NCBI RefSeq assembly: GCF_947179515.1
Contig: NC_067472.1
Coordinates: 106,724,506 to 106,788,505, forward strand
Length of the DNA stretch: 64,000 nt
Reading direction: 5' to 3'
DNA from: Apodemus sylvaticus
Taxonomy: Eukaryota; Chordata; Mammalia; Rodentia; Muridae
The notes below the pieces were generated by a model. It saw only the letters and a program-made list of their open reading frames with translations, ran no database searches and was not told the DNA's origin. Within the stretch, counting starts at the first letter, position 1, and the number at the start of each line of letters is the position of its first letter. The position numbers and the translations under genes are program-made. Of the stretch, positions 23,113-35,000 are shown one piece after another.

Positions 23113-25340
23113 CAACAATAAAACAAGAGCTAGTTCTCAACAGTAGCATGCTTCTCTAGGATCAAAGTTCTGGAAGAGCATGTGATTAGGGGGTCTCAGA
23201 AAAGGTGGCAGCTAGAAGGGCAGACAGAAGCTGCATGCATTGTGAGTTCTCAGCAAAGTGTGTAAGCCTTCTACCCCCATGCCTGTGGGGGAAAGGCCTT
23301 GGGTGAGTTGAGTAAGAATGTTGCAGACAGGATGATGCAAGGGGCTCTCTGTACATATTGCAACAGAACATTCTAAAAGGGGCCCGGGGCTACTCTGATA
23401 GCCGGTTCCCAAGGGGATCAGCTCTGGTGTCCATCAAACCTGCCAGACAAGAGAGGACCACAGGCCACGTCTGAGCCCCCTAAGGGATGGTGTCACTGTG
23501 GATGTGCTCTTGGCTCGGGGTTGAAACCCAGAGTCTCACTCAGCCTTTTCCCTTCCTCTGGCCTCTACCCGTGTCACTGAGTCTTGACAATTCCAAGCCT
23601 TAGCATCTCTCCAAACACCCTTCATGGTCCTGTATCCCCTTCATTTTGTTCCCACTGTGTCACCATCCTTCACTCCTCCATCCCTCTACTCTTCCCACTC
23701 ATCACCCAAGTCCCCTTTGTGCACACACCAGTCCCAGAGTTGGACACTGGGACACAGAGAGGTCTGTGACCCTCCTGCTTCACAGCAGGCTCTCCATGGG
23801 GGAAGACAAACATGTAGGCACTGGCTGTTACAGGCCCATGAAGGACAGAAGCTAAGGATCTGATTGGGCACGGTGAGGGGATGGGGTCTTCCTAGGCCCA
23901 CAAGCTGCATACCTCCATTTGTTCTCAGCCCGAGTCTCCACCTTTGTCTCTTCTGCACTCTTGGGTGTTCAGCATAGGTGACATCAAGGGGCTTACATCC
24001 CTGCCTGGATGGCAAGAAGTCCTGCTATTAACCCTGGGGGAAGAAGAGAAGGGCAGAGAATAACCCTGCCAGGTTACCCTGGGTTGTCTTTGCCCACAGC
24101 TCCTATTGGGCAGCCGTGTCCCCTCACTCCCTCTCTGTAGAGCCTTCTCCCTTTGGCTCTTCTGTCCATGGGCCTTGAATGTCAATAGTTTTGGAGAAAG
24201 TCTCCCATATTCATGCCCTCATCTTTGAAAACAGTCTTTGTTATTAAACTTTCCTCAAATTACCCAATTTGTGAGGGCCGAACCCTGTAGGGAATCTAAT
24301 TTAAGGCAGAGGTGATCAGGAACAGCGCCATAAAGGTGGCTTGTAAAGGTGCTCTTGTTTGTGACCCTTCAGAACATGAAAATGAGCATGCCTCGCCTCT
24401 GCTAAAGTCCTCCAGGGATCCCCATTGCTCTGGGGACAAAGTCCACATTCTATAGGCTGGGAATTAAGACTGCACCCTCTCTGGCCCCCAATGACCAACT
24501 GGCACGTAGGGATGTCTGGAAGGACAGCGAAGGCTTAGACATGGGAGGAAGCCGGAGAGGGTGCAGCCCTGCCACATAGCAGCTCCAGCTGGCAAATTCC
24601 TGCCTAGAGATGATGAGTTCCGAGCCAGTGAGCCATGCCAGGCTGCCTTTCCCTTGCCCAAACCTCTGCCCTCCTTCTCTCTGCAAGTGAGGTGAGCCTG
24701 TCCTGAGGTGAACCTCAAAGGCCCTATACCATGAGTGTAACTGGTTTAAATCCTACCCAATCCCTGATATCCATCAGCTCCCTGAGATTTCCTTTGTCTT
24801 TTCAATGACAAGATAGGAACAATCTCACGGGGCTATGGGAGGTGCTTAAAGGGTTTGATGGATGAGAATCCCCTTCCACCAAAGAGTGCTGTGTTGAAGG
24901 TGGCTCCTCTGGCAGTCCCTGGGGATGGGAGAGCAGGGAAGGCATGTGGGTCGTAGGCTGGAGAGGCTGGGATATAAATTCAGCTTTCCCACAGGCTGAG
25001 CAACCACCCATCAGCTGAAACACTCTGGACCAGAAGCAAAACCAGAAGCATTTTAGATTTCTGATTAGGGAGGTTCTGCCTGAGTACATGTGTGCCCTGG
25101 GTGTTTCTTTAGCTCTCTGCATCTCAGTTGCAGAGTGCGGTGAAATCACTCTTGCAGTGGTTTTGAGATTGGATAGGGACCTAGCACAGAGCAGAATGCT
25201 TTTAAATGTTCTTTTTCTTCCTATGCCTCTAGCGCAGGCATCCTCTATGCCTGTGAATCCCCATTAATTCCTGTCGCCCATCCAGTCTGTACACACATCC
25301 ATAGAAACACAAGGCTATGTACACCGTTTCCAATAGCAAG
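23113..25340. other. Intergenic stretch with a probable L2 fragment
   Basis: 24375-24560 resembles L2 (CTCCAGGGATCCCCATTGCT, GGACAAAGTCCACATTCTAT). 24790-24850 resembles a reverse MIR. The rest appears unique, with no gene recognised. Confidence 0.45.
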
Positions 25341-25485
25341 CTGCCAGGCAGTGGTGGCACATACCTTTAATCCCAGCACTCTGGAGGCAGGGGCAGCTGG
25401 ATCTCTGTGAGTATGAGTCCAGCCTGGTCTATATAGCAAGCAGGACAGTCAGGGCTGCTACACAGAGAAATCCTGTTTTGGAAAA
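25341..25485 (+). mobile_element. B1 SINE
   Basis: GCCAGGCAGTGGTGGCACAT start, CCAGCCTGGTCTATATAGCA middle, AAAACAAAAACC tail. Confidence 0.9.
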
Positions 25486-25821
25486 CAAAAACCAAAACCT
25501 TATAGCATCCTGGCACTGGTGACTGTATGGAGTATTCGGACCACACACTTAGTAACGCTTACCCCGGGCAAGCCCTTGGATGAGTGTCTTGAACCGTGTC
25601 TGGTTGTTCAAAGTGTTCCTGAGCTGGGATGTATAGTAATGAAGGCGACACAGGTCTAGAACATATCTTACAGCTAACTTTTTTGTCCTTGTAAAGAGCA
25701 GACTGGCTATCATAAAATTCTAAGGTTGCTTAGATGTGTGCAGAGAAAACGGGAGTTAATACCCACTATGAGCCCCAACACCCACTGTCCTACAGCGGAG
25801 AAATCCCAAGTCAGCATTCTC

Positions 25822-26022
25822 TCTTACTTATTTTATTTTAATGTGTGTGGATGTCTTGCCCAAATGTGTGTCTGTGCACCGTGTAGACGCTTGAATGAAG
25901 CCAGAAGAGTGGATCTGATCCCCTAGGACTGGAGTTCTGCTCATCTGTGAGCTGTCATGGAGACGCTGGGAATTTAACCCAGCTAATTCTTTTAGAAGGT
26001 CAGCTGAGCCATCTCTCCAGCC
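25822..26022 (-). mobile_element. B3 SINE
   Basis: Reverse B3: TTTTAATGTGTGTGGATGTC at the tail end and GCTGAGCCATCTCTCCAGCC at the head end. Confidence 0.85.
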
Positions 26023-26200
26023 TCTCTCCATGCCTTCTTTTAAAGTTCTAACTGCGCATCTGGTTTTCCACTTAGAGCCAATCTGAACCGATGGCCATAA
26101 GCGGTGAGCACAGCTCTGGAAGCCAGGTGATGAGGGAGCTCTTGGACTCCCTCTGAAGTCCATGGTACATGTTCCCACACTGAAGGGTCTAAACTAGGGA

Positions 26201-26350
26201 CTTTTTTTTTTTTTTTTTTTTTTTTTCAAGACAGGGTTTCTTTGTGTAGCTCTGGCAGTCCTGGAACTCTCTCTGTAGATCAGCCTAGCTTCAAACCTAG
26301 CTTCTGCTGCTTGAGTGCTGGAATTAAAAGTATATACCATCAAGCCTGGC
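26201..26350 (-). mobile_element. B1 SINE
   Basis: Long T-run then CAAGACAGGGTTTCTTTGTG and TGGAACTCTCTCTGTAGATC. Confidence 0.85.
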
Positions 26351-27649
26351 ATTAGGGACAAATAGATTGGCCGTTTCCCAACCTTCTCAACCCAGATTTG
26401 GCTCCTATTGTCAACTTTTCAACTCTGCCTCCTCTCTTCCCTTCAACTTAGCACCCACATCCACTTTCCAGCCATACTGGGGTTCCACTGCTGGACATCT
26501 GCCCATGCTGGAGCCTCTGAATATATGCTCTTCCTCTCTGACTAACAGAACCAGATTCATCTCATAGCCAGCAGCAATATTGCCTCATCTTGATTTTCTT
26601 GCTTATCTTTCCCTGACAAATGACATGTGTATTGGCCAATCTGCTGTCCACTGAGCCTCTTGGCTAAGTTAGACTCACAATGGGCACAGACCAAGGGCTC
26701 CTGGGCTTGGGTAAATTCCGAGCTCAGCAGAGGCAGGCAATGGCAGCCAGGAGGGGAGGGCTGGCCTCGGCTCGACCTATGCTTCCCTGCATAACAGCCT
26801 GGCCATCCCTTGACCACTGGTCTCATCTCTTGGTTGAGTCTCCACAAAGTTCTGGTTCTGTGAGTTCCAGTTAATACCTGGCCCAGAGAAGGTGCACAGG
26901 AACATGCTGAAGTCCATGAACTTGGGATCTGAATGTTTTCAATGGGCCTTGTTTACCCAAAGTCTTACCATTAGTTATCATTAAGATAATGGTATCTTAG
27001 TCTCATTGCATAATGGTAACACCCTTATGCATATTATTTTAGTTGATCCATAAGTGGTCAAGATAGGAACTGTCACTCCTTTCTGTCTTCCTCTTTTCCT
27101 CCTTCCCTCCTTCCTCCTGTTTCCGTTGTTTCTGTTTTGAGACAGGGTATCATCTAACTCAGGCTAGCTTCCAACTCATTACATAGTCAAAAATGACCTT
27201 GAACTCCAGGAGACATCCTTTCACTCAGGAGCTATCCTTCTCCTCACTGACCCTGTGCTCAGATTATAATGGGTATGACCTGCTTCCCAACTCCACTTTG
27301 TGATGAACAACTATCGACTTATCCAAGACACTTGACAAGTCTCTGATAAAGGAGAGACTGTACCCCAGACTTATAACCTTCCAGATTAATCTCTGCCCAT
27401 CAGACAGTAGTAGAGGTAAGTGAATGGATTATGGGTCCATGCACAAGGCCTCCTCCACAGAAGACAATCTTAGAGCAGAAGTGTGCCATACAGTGACCTG
27501 GGGTCTCCCATGCCAACATGAGACTGTGTGTGTGTGTGTATGTGTTGCTAGGTTCTGAACCCAGAGCCTTTTTTATGCTAAACAGCCAGCAGGAAGGAGG
27601 CTTGCCTCCACTAATTCCCTGGCACTGTAGCACCCACATGGCTGAGCCC

Positions 27650-27691
<42 letters not shown>

Positions 27692-28578
27692 GTTCTCTCC
27701 CTGTAGTTGCTGCATTGCATCCATCCATCTCGAGTCTCCCATGAACGTGGCAAGCCACTAGCCTTCCCTTACTTCCATAAAGACCCGTGTCACGATGGCC
27801 CCTTCACCCTAGCATCCTTTTCCTTCTATTTATGCTTGACTCAGTTCTCAGGGTTTGGTAGCATTTTCTCAGTGAGATTTGTGCCCCAACCCCACCACAC
27901 AAACGTTTCTAGGTTTCACTAATGGCATTTGTCACATGCCCTGGGACTGAGGATATCCTTCTCTCCTCTTCTGTTAGAACTCACCTCCTTTCTTTTTCCA
28001 CTCTCCCCCAAGGCTGTATTGCCCCAGACCTTACATATGCAAGTCGAGGGTGAGCCTCAGGCCAGCCCTATCTTTTATCTGCAGGGCATACCCTTAACCA
28101 CTGCCTTGGCTTGAGGCTCTTCCGCTCACCCAGCTCCCCACCATAACCTGCCCTCGCTTTCTCATACACTGTCTAGAGGGATCCTAGAACTCATCTTACC
28201 CTGTCATGTCCTTTAAGGCTCTCCCAGAACCCAATCCCACCCCAGTGTCTGAAGAGAGACACTGGAGGATCCTCTAAGACCAAGTCAGCCATGTCTCTGC
28301 AGCCCCCATCTCCCACGGCTGCCAGGACTACAGTCTGTATGGTCCTGACCCAATCCAGACATGCTGACTGCTCAGACTTGATGCTGCCCTTCCGCCTGTG
28401 CTCACATCCTCATTCTGTAAAACTCCTCCTCCTCTGTGAGCAGTGGAAATGACTCCTCACCTTACATGCCTGTAGTGAGCTAAGTTCATACCTCAGTTCC
28501 TTAGTTCTCAAGCCTCTCACAAAACAATCGTGTGTTCCCATTTCTTACAGGTGTGAAAGAAAACTGAAGTTGCAAACT
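26351..28578. other. Intergenic stretch with a (TA)n tract
   Basis: Unique or diverged sequence, an ID/ID_B1-like remnant near 27530-27600, and (TA)n at 27652-27688. No gene recognised. Confidence 0.45.
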
Positions 28579-28710
28579 GCACATGGTGGCACATGCCTTT
28601 AACCCAGCACTAGAGTAAGACAAAGGTGCATCTCTAAGTTCAGGCCAGCCTGGTCTACAATAGTGAGTGCCAGGACAGCCAGGGCTACAAGGAGAAACCC
28701 TATCTCTAAA
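28579..28710 (+). mobile_element. B1 SINE
   Basis: CACATGGTGGCACATGCCTT, GGCCAGCCTGGTCTACAATA, GGGCTACAAGGAGAAACCCT, then an A-rich tail. Confidence 0.85.
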
Positions 28711-28970
28711 AAAAGAAAAGGAAAAAAATAAAACAAAACGCCAACACGAAAAAAAACAAAACAAAACAACCCTCAAATCCCCACCCCGAAACCAAGCCAA
28801 ACAAAAGCACCCTGAAGTTGAGGAAAAGAGAGGAAGAGAGGTCTGGAACTGGACTTGAAGTAAGTCCATCACTCACTGTTTGTAATATTAGTATTGCCTC
28901 TGTCCCTGTGTTTGGAGACAAGGTCACTATGTAGCCAGGGCTGGCTTCAAACTCTTGTTCTTCCTGCCTA

Positions 28971-29009
28971 CACACACACACACACACACACCACACACAC
29001 ACACACACA
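28971..29009. repeat. (CA)n microsatellite near the Dgat2 promoter
   Basis: About 39 bp of CA with one CCA interruption, about 570 bp upstream of the inferred start of transcription. Confidence 0.95.
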
Positions 29010-29250
29010 GGAGGATTCTAGGATTACAGGTAGTAGACTCCATCGCTCTAGATTCTTTCTGATAAGACTCCATCACTCTCATGTTCTTACTGGTAAAAGG
29101 AAAGGCTGCGGCAGTTGGGTAACTGTCAAGTCCAGCTGTAACCTAACTAATTCCAACACTACTGACTGCAGGCCAGGCTTGCCCATCTGCAGCCCAAGGC
29201 AAGCGCAGCCAAATAAGAACACAGGCACCCGCAGGGTCCCGACCGTCCCG

Positions 29251-29256
29251 CACGTG
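29251..29256. promoter_or_regulatory. Palindromic E-box CACGTG upstream of Dgat2
   Basis: A perfect CACGTG about 330 bp upstream of the inferred transcription start. This core is bound by USF, MYC/MAX, CLOCK/BMAL1, TFE/MITF proteins and, in pairs, ChREBP (established knowledge). Which of these, if any, uses it here cannot be read from the sequence. Confidence 0.4.
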
Positions 29257-29479
29257 CTCAGATTCCCTGCCCACGTTCCAGCTGCTGGACCGTACTAGCG
29301 TCTGCGAGAGAGACTTGGGAGAAGGACACGGAGGCTGCTGGGACGACCAGGCGTGCTTTCCTACATCGGGACTCCGGCTCCCTTTTCTGTACCGTATAAA
29401 CTCTGACCCATACAGGTCAGGCCGTGCTGTTGTCCTGGGCTCTGTGCTTAGGTTATCCCCGGGAGCCTCACCCACACAC

Positions 29480-29790
29480 AAAAGAACGTGGTACGGTCCG
29501 GGGCGGACCCTTTGCCCCGCCCTATAGCGTCACGACCCGCCCCGTTGTGAGGTTATAAAGCGCGCGCGAGGCGGCGCTAGGCGCCGCGGCCGCGCTTCGG
29601 TGGCTTTCGGCTTGCCTAGGGTGGCAGCGGCTACCTACCTCGGCTCTCGCCCTGCTGCCGCCACGGCCTGGGCGCTGTCCCTCGGCTCCCGGAGCTCAGC
29701 GCGAAGCCCTGGCCCCGGCGGCCGGGGCATGGGTCAGGGGCGCGGCGTGAGGCGGCTTTCTGCACGGCCGTGACGTGCACCGGCTTCAGC
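29480..29790 (+). promoter_or_regulatory. Dgat2: Dgat2 core promoter and 5' UTR (CpG-rich)
   Basis: CpG density rises sharply here compared with both sides. GC boxes are seen at 29500-29506 (GGGGCGG), 29515-29522 (CCCCGCCC) and 29536-29543 (CCCGCCCC). A TATA-like TATAAAG lies at 29554-29560, which puts the likely start of transcription near 29584 and a 5' UTR of about 207 nt. A CRE-like half site (GCGTCAC) precedes the TATA at about 29528. A perfect CACGTG E-box lies further upstream at 29251. The start site is inferred, not measured. A promoter with both a TATA box and a CpG island fits a gene that is widely expressed but inducible in liver and fat. Confidence 0.75.
29729..29773 (+). CDS. 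Upstream ORF in the Dgat2 5' leader (14 codons)
   Basis: An ATG at 29729 opens a short frame reading MGQGRGVRRLSARP and stops at TGA 29771-29773, 17 nt before the Dgat2 start. Its context has G at -3 and G at +4, a strong Kozak setting. The Dgat2 ATG has A at -3 but A at +4. Any scanning ribosome would meet this ATG first if transcription starts at the predicted TATA-directed site. The peptide is arginine-rich and resembles nothing I know, so a regulatory role is more likely than a peptide product. Only the presence and frame are certain. Confidence 0.5.
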   Translation: MGQGRGVRRLSARP

Positions 29791-29911
29791 ATGAAGACCC
29801 TCATCGCTGCCTACTCCGGGGTCCTGCGGGGTGAGCGTCGGGCCGAAGCTGCCCGCAGCGAGAACCAGAATAAAGGATCTGCCCTGTCACGCGAGGGGTC
29901 TGGGCGATGGG
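29791..29911 (+). CDS. Dgat2: Dgat2 coding exon 1
   Basis: Encodes residues 1-40 plus the first base of codon 41 (121 nt, phase 1). It begins MKTLIAAYSG and holds the N-terminal cytosolic tail, which includes several R/K/E residues and lacks a signal peptide. The donor is GTGAGT, starting at 29912. The start is chosen because it matches the conserved DGAT2 N-terminus and has A at -3. Intron 1 (12.67 kb) follows. Confidence 0.96.
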
Positions 29912-31993
29912 GTGAGTGTCAGTCATCCTGACGGTACCCACAGCGAGAGGACTTTCAGGAAGGGACTCCGGCCAAGGCGTGCTGCCCTGTGCTGGACGGA
30001 CGGCTCGCTAGTTCAGGTTGGCGTCCCAGACAATTACTTCCAGTTCTTAAAAGGTCTCACCTTGTAGCCTAGGCTGGCTTCCAACTCTCAATCCTTCTGG
30101 CTAGGCATCCCAGGTGCTGGGATTTCTCGTGTGTGCCACCACAACTGGCTTCTCTTTAGGGGAACCTGACACTTCTGCATCCTGTCATTTTGGTTAAGGA
30201 TGGGGCAAGACTCATGCTTAGCTAGTCTGGTTACCCAGTTTGCGCCAGGCAACCTGGTATCCTAGTCTAGCCTGGGTTCATTCTCCATCCTGGTACTCAC
30301 CAATGTTGCAACATGTGTTACATCACTTCCCATCCCCCAACTGATGAGGGCGACACCACCCACTCAGCTCAATTATTAGTGATATTCCTCTCTCCAGTCC
30401 CCAGTATTGTTCTACCCTCACAAGGTGGAGCAGGATTTGGCTGGGAGGAACTGGATGGGGCAGGGTGGTGTGTAGAGTTTTGCAATCCCCTGAAACAGCC
30501 ACTGGATGGAGAACATGCCTGCCTGGAACAGGCGTGCCCCCAACTGTCCTCTACCCAGCTTTTGTGTGCCAACCCTGACCATGAAGCCCTCTCAGCACAA
30601 CCCCGAGTCTGACATACTTAGAAATGGGGTGGGAGACCCTTGGGTTTTCTCGTTTGTTTAGTTGGTCTCTGTGTAAGAGCTCTGTTTGTCCTGGTATTCT
30701 ATAGACCAGGCTGGCCTTGAACTCATAGAGATCCACCTAAGTTGATTTTCCTTCTAGAAGGTCTGCCTTCAAGGTAGAACTGAGGCCTTCAGTGAAATCA
30801 CACCACAGCCTTTCCCATACAAGGTAAAGCACCCCACATTGCTTAGCTGAAGTTGTAGAAACTGAAGGAGGAGGAAAATGCTACTCAAGTTATCCTTAGA
30901 AGGGCGGCAGTGGTGCACACCTTCTTCTTCTTCTTCTTCTTCTTCTTCTTCTTCTTCTTCTTCTTCTTCTTCTTCTTCTTCTTCTTCTTCTTCTTCTTCT
31001 TCTTTTTTTTTTGGTTTTTTGAGACAGGGTTTCTCTGTGTAGCCTTGGCTGTCCTGGAACTCACTCTGTAGACCAGGCTGGCCTTGAACTCAGAAATCCT
31101 CCTGCCTCTGCTTCCCAAGTGCTGGGATTAAAGGCATGCGGGTGCACACCTTCAATCCCAGCATTTGGGAGGCAGAAGCAGGCAGATCTCCAGCCTGGTT
31201 TACAGGATGAGTTCCAGGACATGCTAATTATGGTAATCTTGAAAGTACAAGCAATCAGGAAGAAAAATAAGATTGCTAGTAAACCAACTATCATGAAGTC
31301 AAGAACAATATATATATGTATACAGCTCTGGATTCAGTCTTTATGGTGCAGCATGAGTATTTCTTGTCACTTGTGTGTCTGCCGTTCTCTCATGCCGGTG
31401 GCTGCAAACTAACCCATGCTGGAGCGCCATCACAGCAGTTCCACCTGGCATTGGCACCAGTGCTACTGACTGTAGTTATCTGTTCCTGGAGAAGTCCTGA
31501 AGTGTTTCCATCCTACGGGCAAGCCCGGGAGCTGCCCCACACACAGCCTGAAGCTTCTTCTTCTTTTTTTTTTTTTTTAAATGAGTGACTTTTTTTTTTT
31601 TAGAGATTTATTTATTTATTATATGTAAGTACACTGTAGTTGTCTTCAAACACCAGAACAGGGTGTCAGATCTCTTTACAGATGGTTGTGAGCCACCATG
31701 TGGGTGCTGGGATTTGAACTCATGACCTTCGGAAGAGCAGTCGGTGCTCTTACCCACTGAGCCATCTCTCCAGCCCCAGCCTGAAGCTTCTAATGGCCTC
31801 TTCTCAGTGCTTCTCTCTTCATACCCTTAACCGAGAAGAAGGATGTGACTTGCCCGCGTTAATGCTTTTAAATATTCTCCGTCTCTGGGTAAGGGATGGG
31901 TCTGCCGTCTGCAGTGGCCCCTCCTGGAGGTACACTTCCTGGGCTCTCTGTCTTCCCAGAGCACGATGCCTGGTAAATTAATTTCTTTTGGAC

Positions 31994-32036
<43 letters not shown>

Positions 32037-35000
32037 CAGGAGAATTTGTACTCCCATCAGCTCTTGAGCAGTTCTTTACTGTCATATCAAGAGATTTTCT
32101 CCATGTTGTTGTTCAATGTGGAAAATACAATGGGAGAAAAGTGGGTGTGATTACCTCATAGACTGCAGCCAGGGCTATGAAATGCAAACTTGTCAGTTTA
32201 GCTCTCTGGGATCTACTTCGGTGAAAGACAGGTGGGGTGGGGCGGGTGCTCAAGCAAATGTCCTGTTATCTTGACATCTCCTGGAGGCCTCCTTGTTCCT
32301 CCTTGGTCCTCATGGACACTCCCTAGTGGCCTAGTTAGTCTCTCCGAGGATCAGTTCCCACCAACCACCCTGTTAGAGGCAGTGTTCTAGGAAGGAGGGA
32401 AGAATATGGACTCTGTGAAGGGACTTTCGTTAACGGGTGAGAGATCGCACTGATAACTTGGTGACTTGCTTTTTTGTTGAAGCTTGGATGATGTGAATTT
32501 GTTGGAAGAGGGGGAGTCTGTTTTTCATTTATTTATTGTGTGTGTGTGTGTATGGTTTCTCAAGACAGGATTTGTTTTGTTTTATTTGTTTATTGCTGGC
32601 TGTCCTATAACTTCCTCTGTAGATCAGGTTAGCCTTAAAGAACTCCCTGCCTACCTCCTGAGTGCCGGGATTAAAGGCATGTACCACCCCTGGTTCACGT
32701 TGGTGTTTTCTGATCTCTGAAAGACTGGCTTAGCCTGTGGCTTAGAGGCCAATAGGTACCTGCAGGTACATCTCTGCCTTTGCTCCTGGGGAGGGAGCTT
32801 CTCTGAGTAGAGCCCTTGGCTGCTTGTGGCTATTCTTAGTTTAGTCCATGACCCAGTGTGAGGTAGTGGCAGTACAGTTCTGAGCTGGGACACTGTGTGG
32901 CTCCAAAGCCTAGGACAGGGGTGGAGTCATAGTTGGGATTTTAATAGAAGAATCCCAACAGCTGTTTATGCTGACTGCATAGCTTGGATGGTGGAGATGG
33001 AGAACTCCCCCCCACCCCCCAGGCATATGCTAGGTGGAGGGTAAAACTACGAGGCCAGGTTGTTGGGGTGATTCTGGAACCGAGGGTTGGCAGTCATCTG
33101 ACACAGTCCTGTAGTCCTGTGGTGGCAGAACGAAAACCTCACTCTTGTCCCCACTCCCTCAGTTCCGTGTAGCTTTTCCCACTTTTGAGTTACGTCTGCT
33201 GCCAAGGCTCACCTCGGCCAGGAAAGGAGGGCCAAACGCACTGCATTATTAGCAGGGAAGTGACTCAGTTGCAAGTGTGGAAATTCTGCTCTGCCTCTCT
33301 CCTCCTGCTCCTAAACTCTGGCAGCAAGTCCGTGAGTTATCAAACCACAGTCAACCCCGGTGCTGGGTCTGGCCCAACCTTCATAGTACAGATTAGAAAC
33401 TGAGATCCCCAAGAAGGACTGATCCAGGTGTAGAAAAGGCAAAAGCTAGAACCCTGATTCATCTCTGTGCCTATCAGCCTCCTTCAGCCAGAGAGGTGTG
33501 GGGACAGGAACACTGAGAGCTGCCCATAATGTGTACCGTGCAGTTGCCAAATGAATACTTACTCCATGCTGGGACTGGTGTCTCCTTCCCAAGCTTTGTG
33601 AGGAGGCTCCCCTCGACTTGGTGGAGGGATACCACCAGTGCACAGAACTTTTGTCTGGGTAGATAAATTGCCTCTCCCCCCCCCCCCCCCAGTACTTCAC
33701 ACCTTAGATCTCCTGAGGCTGCCTGACCACCTCCCACCGCCTCAGGGCCTCCTGGCTGCCAAGCCAGGTGCTGGTGGCCTTTCTGACCCTCCATTGTTGA
33801 GCACAAGTTAGCTCTCTCTCAGGGTCTCTGCACTCGCTCACCTTCTGCCTGCCTAGATTGCCACCGCATTCCCGGCTCCCAAATCTTGTACTTTGGCAGT
33901 CTTTATTATTACCTAGTTATGACGTATATATTGTTTGAGTAATTGTCGGCCCTTGGGGACAAGGACTTCATTTGTCTTCCTCAGTACTGTGTCCCTCATG
34001 TCTGACCCTGTGCAGGCAGGTGGTAGAAGCCCTGGCCATATTTGTTGAGTAAAAGAATCATTCGTGGGGCTTCTAGGTCCTCTAGGCAGAAGGCCCTGTT
34101 TTCAGTGTCATTCCTGAGCTGTCCCCAGAACGTTCCGTGTATGTGCTGAGAGTCGTAGGGATACTCAGTCTGGTTAAGAGCTTGTCTCGGGGGTTGAGTG
34201 CCCAGTGGGTAGAGCCAGGTGTACCGTGATCCACTCATACTTTCAGACTAGAGAAGGCCAAAGCCAGGATTCCTATCCTGCCTTTATTCCTTCCCCACCT
34301 CTGGGACCCGATGGGTTTACTGTCTCTGAAGATTTCGTCTTCCTGTTTTGAAATAAGAGTCAAAGCTGGGTGTGGTGGCACACACCTTTAATCCCAGCAC
34401 TCAGGCAGAGGCAGGTGGATCTCTGAGTGCCAAGACAGCCAGGCTGTTGGGAACCTGGTATCCTAAGTGGCATACTTCCTTGGCCTCATCACCAAAGGCG
34501 ATGACCTTCATAAAAACTGGATATGTGAAGACGTTCCTGGTGCGGACTCTCCTGGGTATGAGCTTGCAGTCTGGTGGCCTGACTGTCTCAGCAAGCCACT
34601 GTCTCTTGCTGATTGTTAGTCCTTTCCTGTGTGAAATGGACAGGGTAAAAGTATTTTCACTGTTGTGGTGCAGAGCCTGTGAGACCCTGTGCCAACCCCA
34701 CAGGAGCAGGAAGCCTGAGGGTCTGCTCTCAGAGCAGCTGGTAATTCGGAGCCAGGGCAGGAACCTCATTCTGCTTCTGCCTTCCACACAGTGCCAGCTC
34801 CTCCGTTCTTACTCTTTGTCATCCCAGAAAATGGGGCTTGCATTCTCCTTGGGGACCCCAGAGGAATGGGCCATCCTGTGGATTGTCATAAGGACCTATT
34901 CTGGGGACTCCTTGGTGACGCACATGCAAACTGGTGGTGTTGCCATAGCAGCCCCTCCTACTCCAGGACTGCATGTGCTAGGTCAGAGAGTGGGGGCGGG

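Noticed and set aside
29468..29477. SRE-like TCACCCACAC in the Dgat2 promoter
   Set aside because: It is a partial match to the sterol regulatory element next to a CACA run. Too weak by eye to call.
32320..32340. Second CTCF-like site (CCCTAGTGGCC) in intron 1
   Set aside because: The key G-rich positions do not fit the consensus, unlike the site at 61270.
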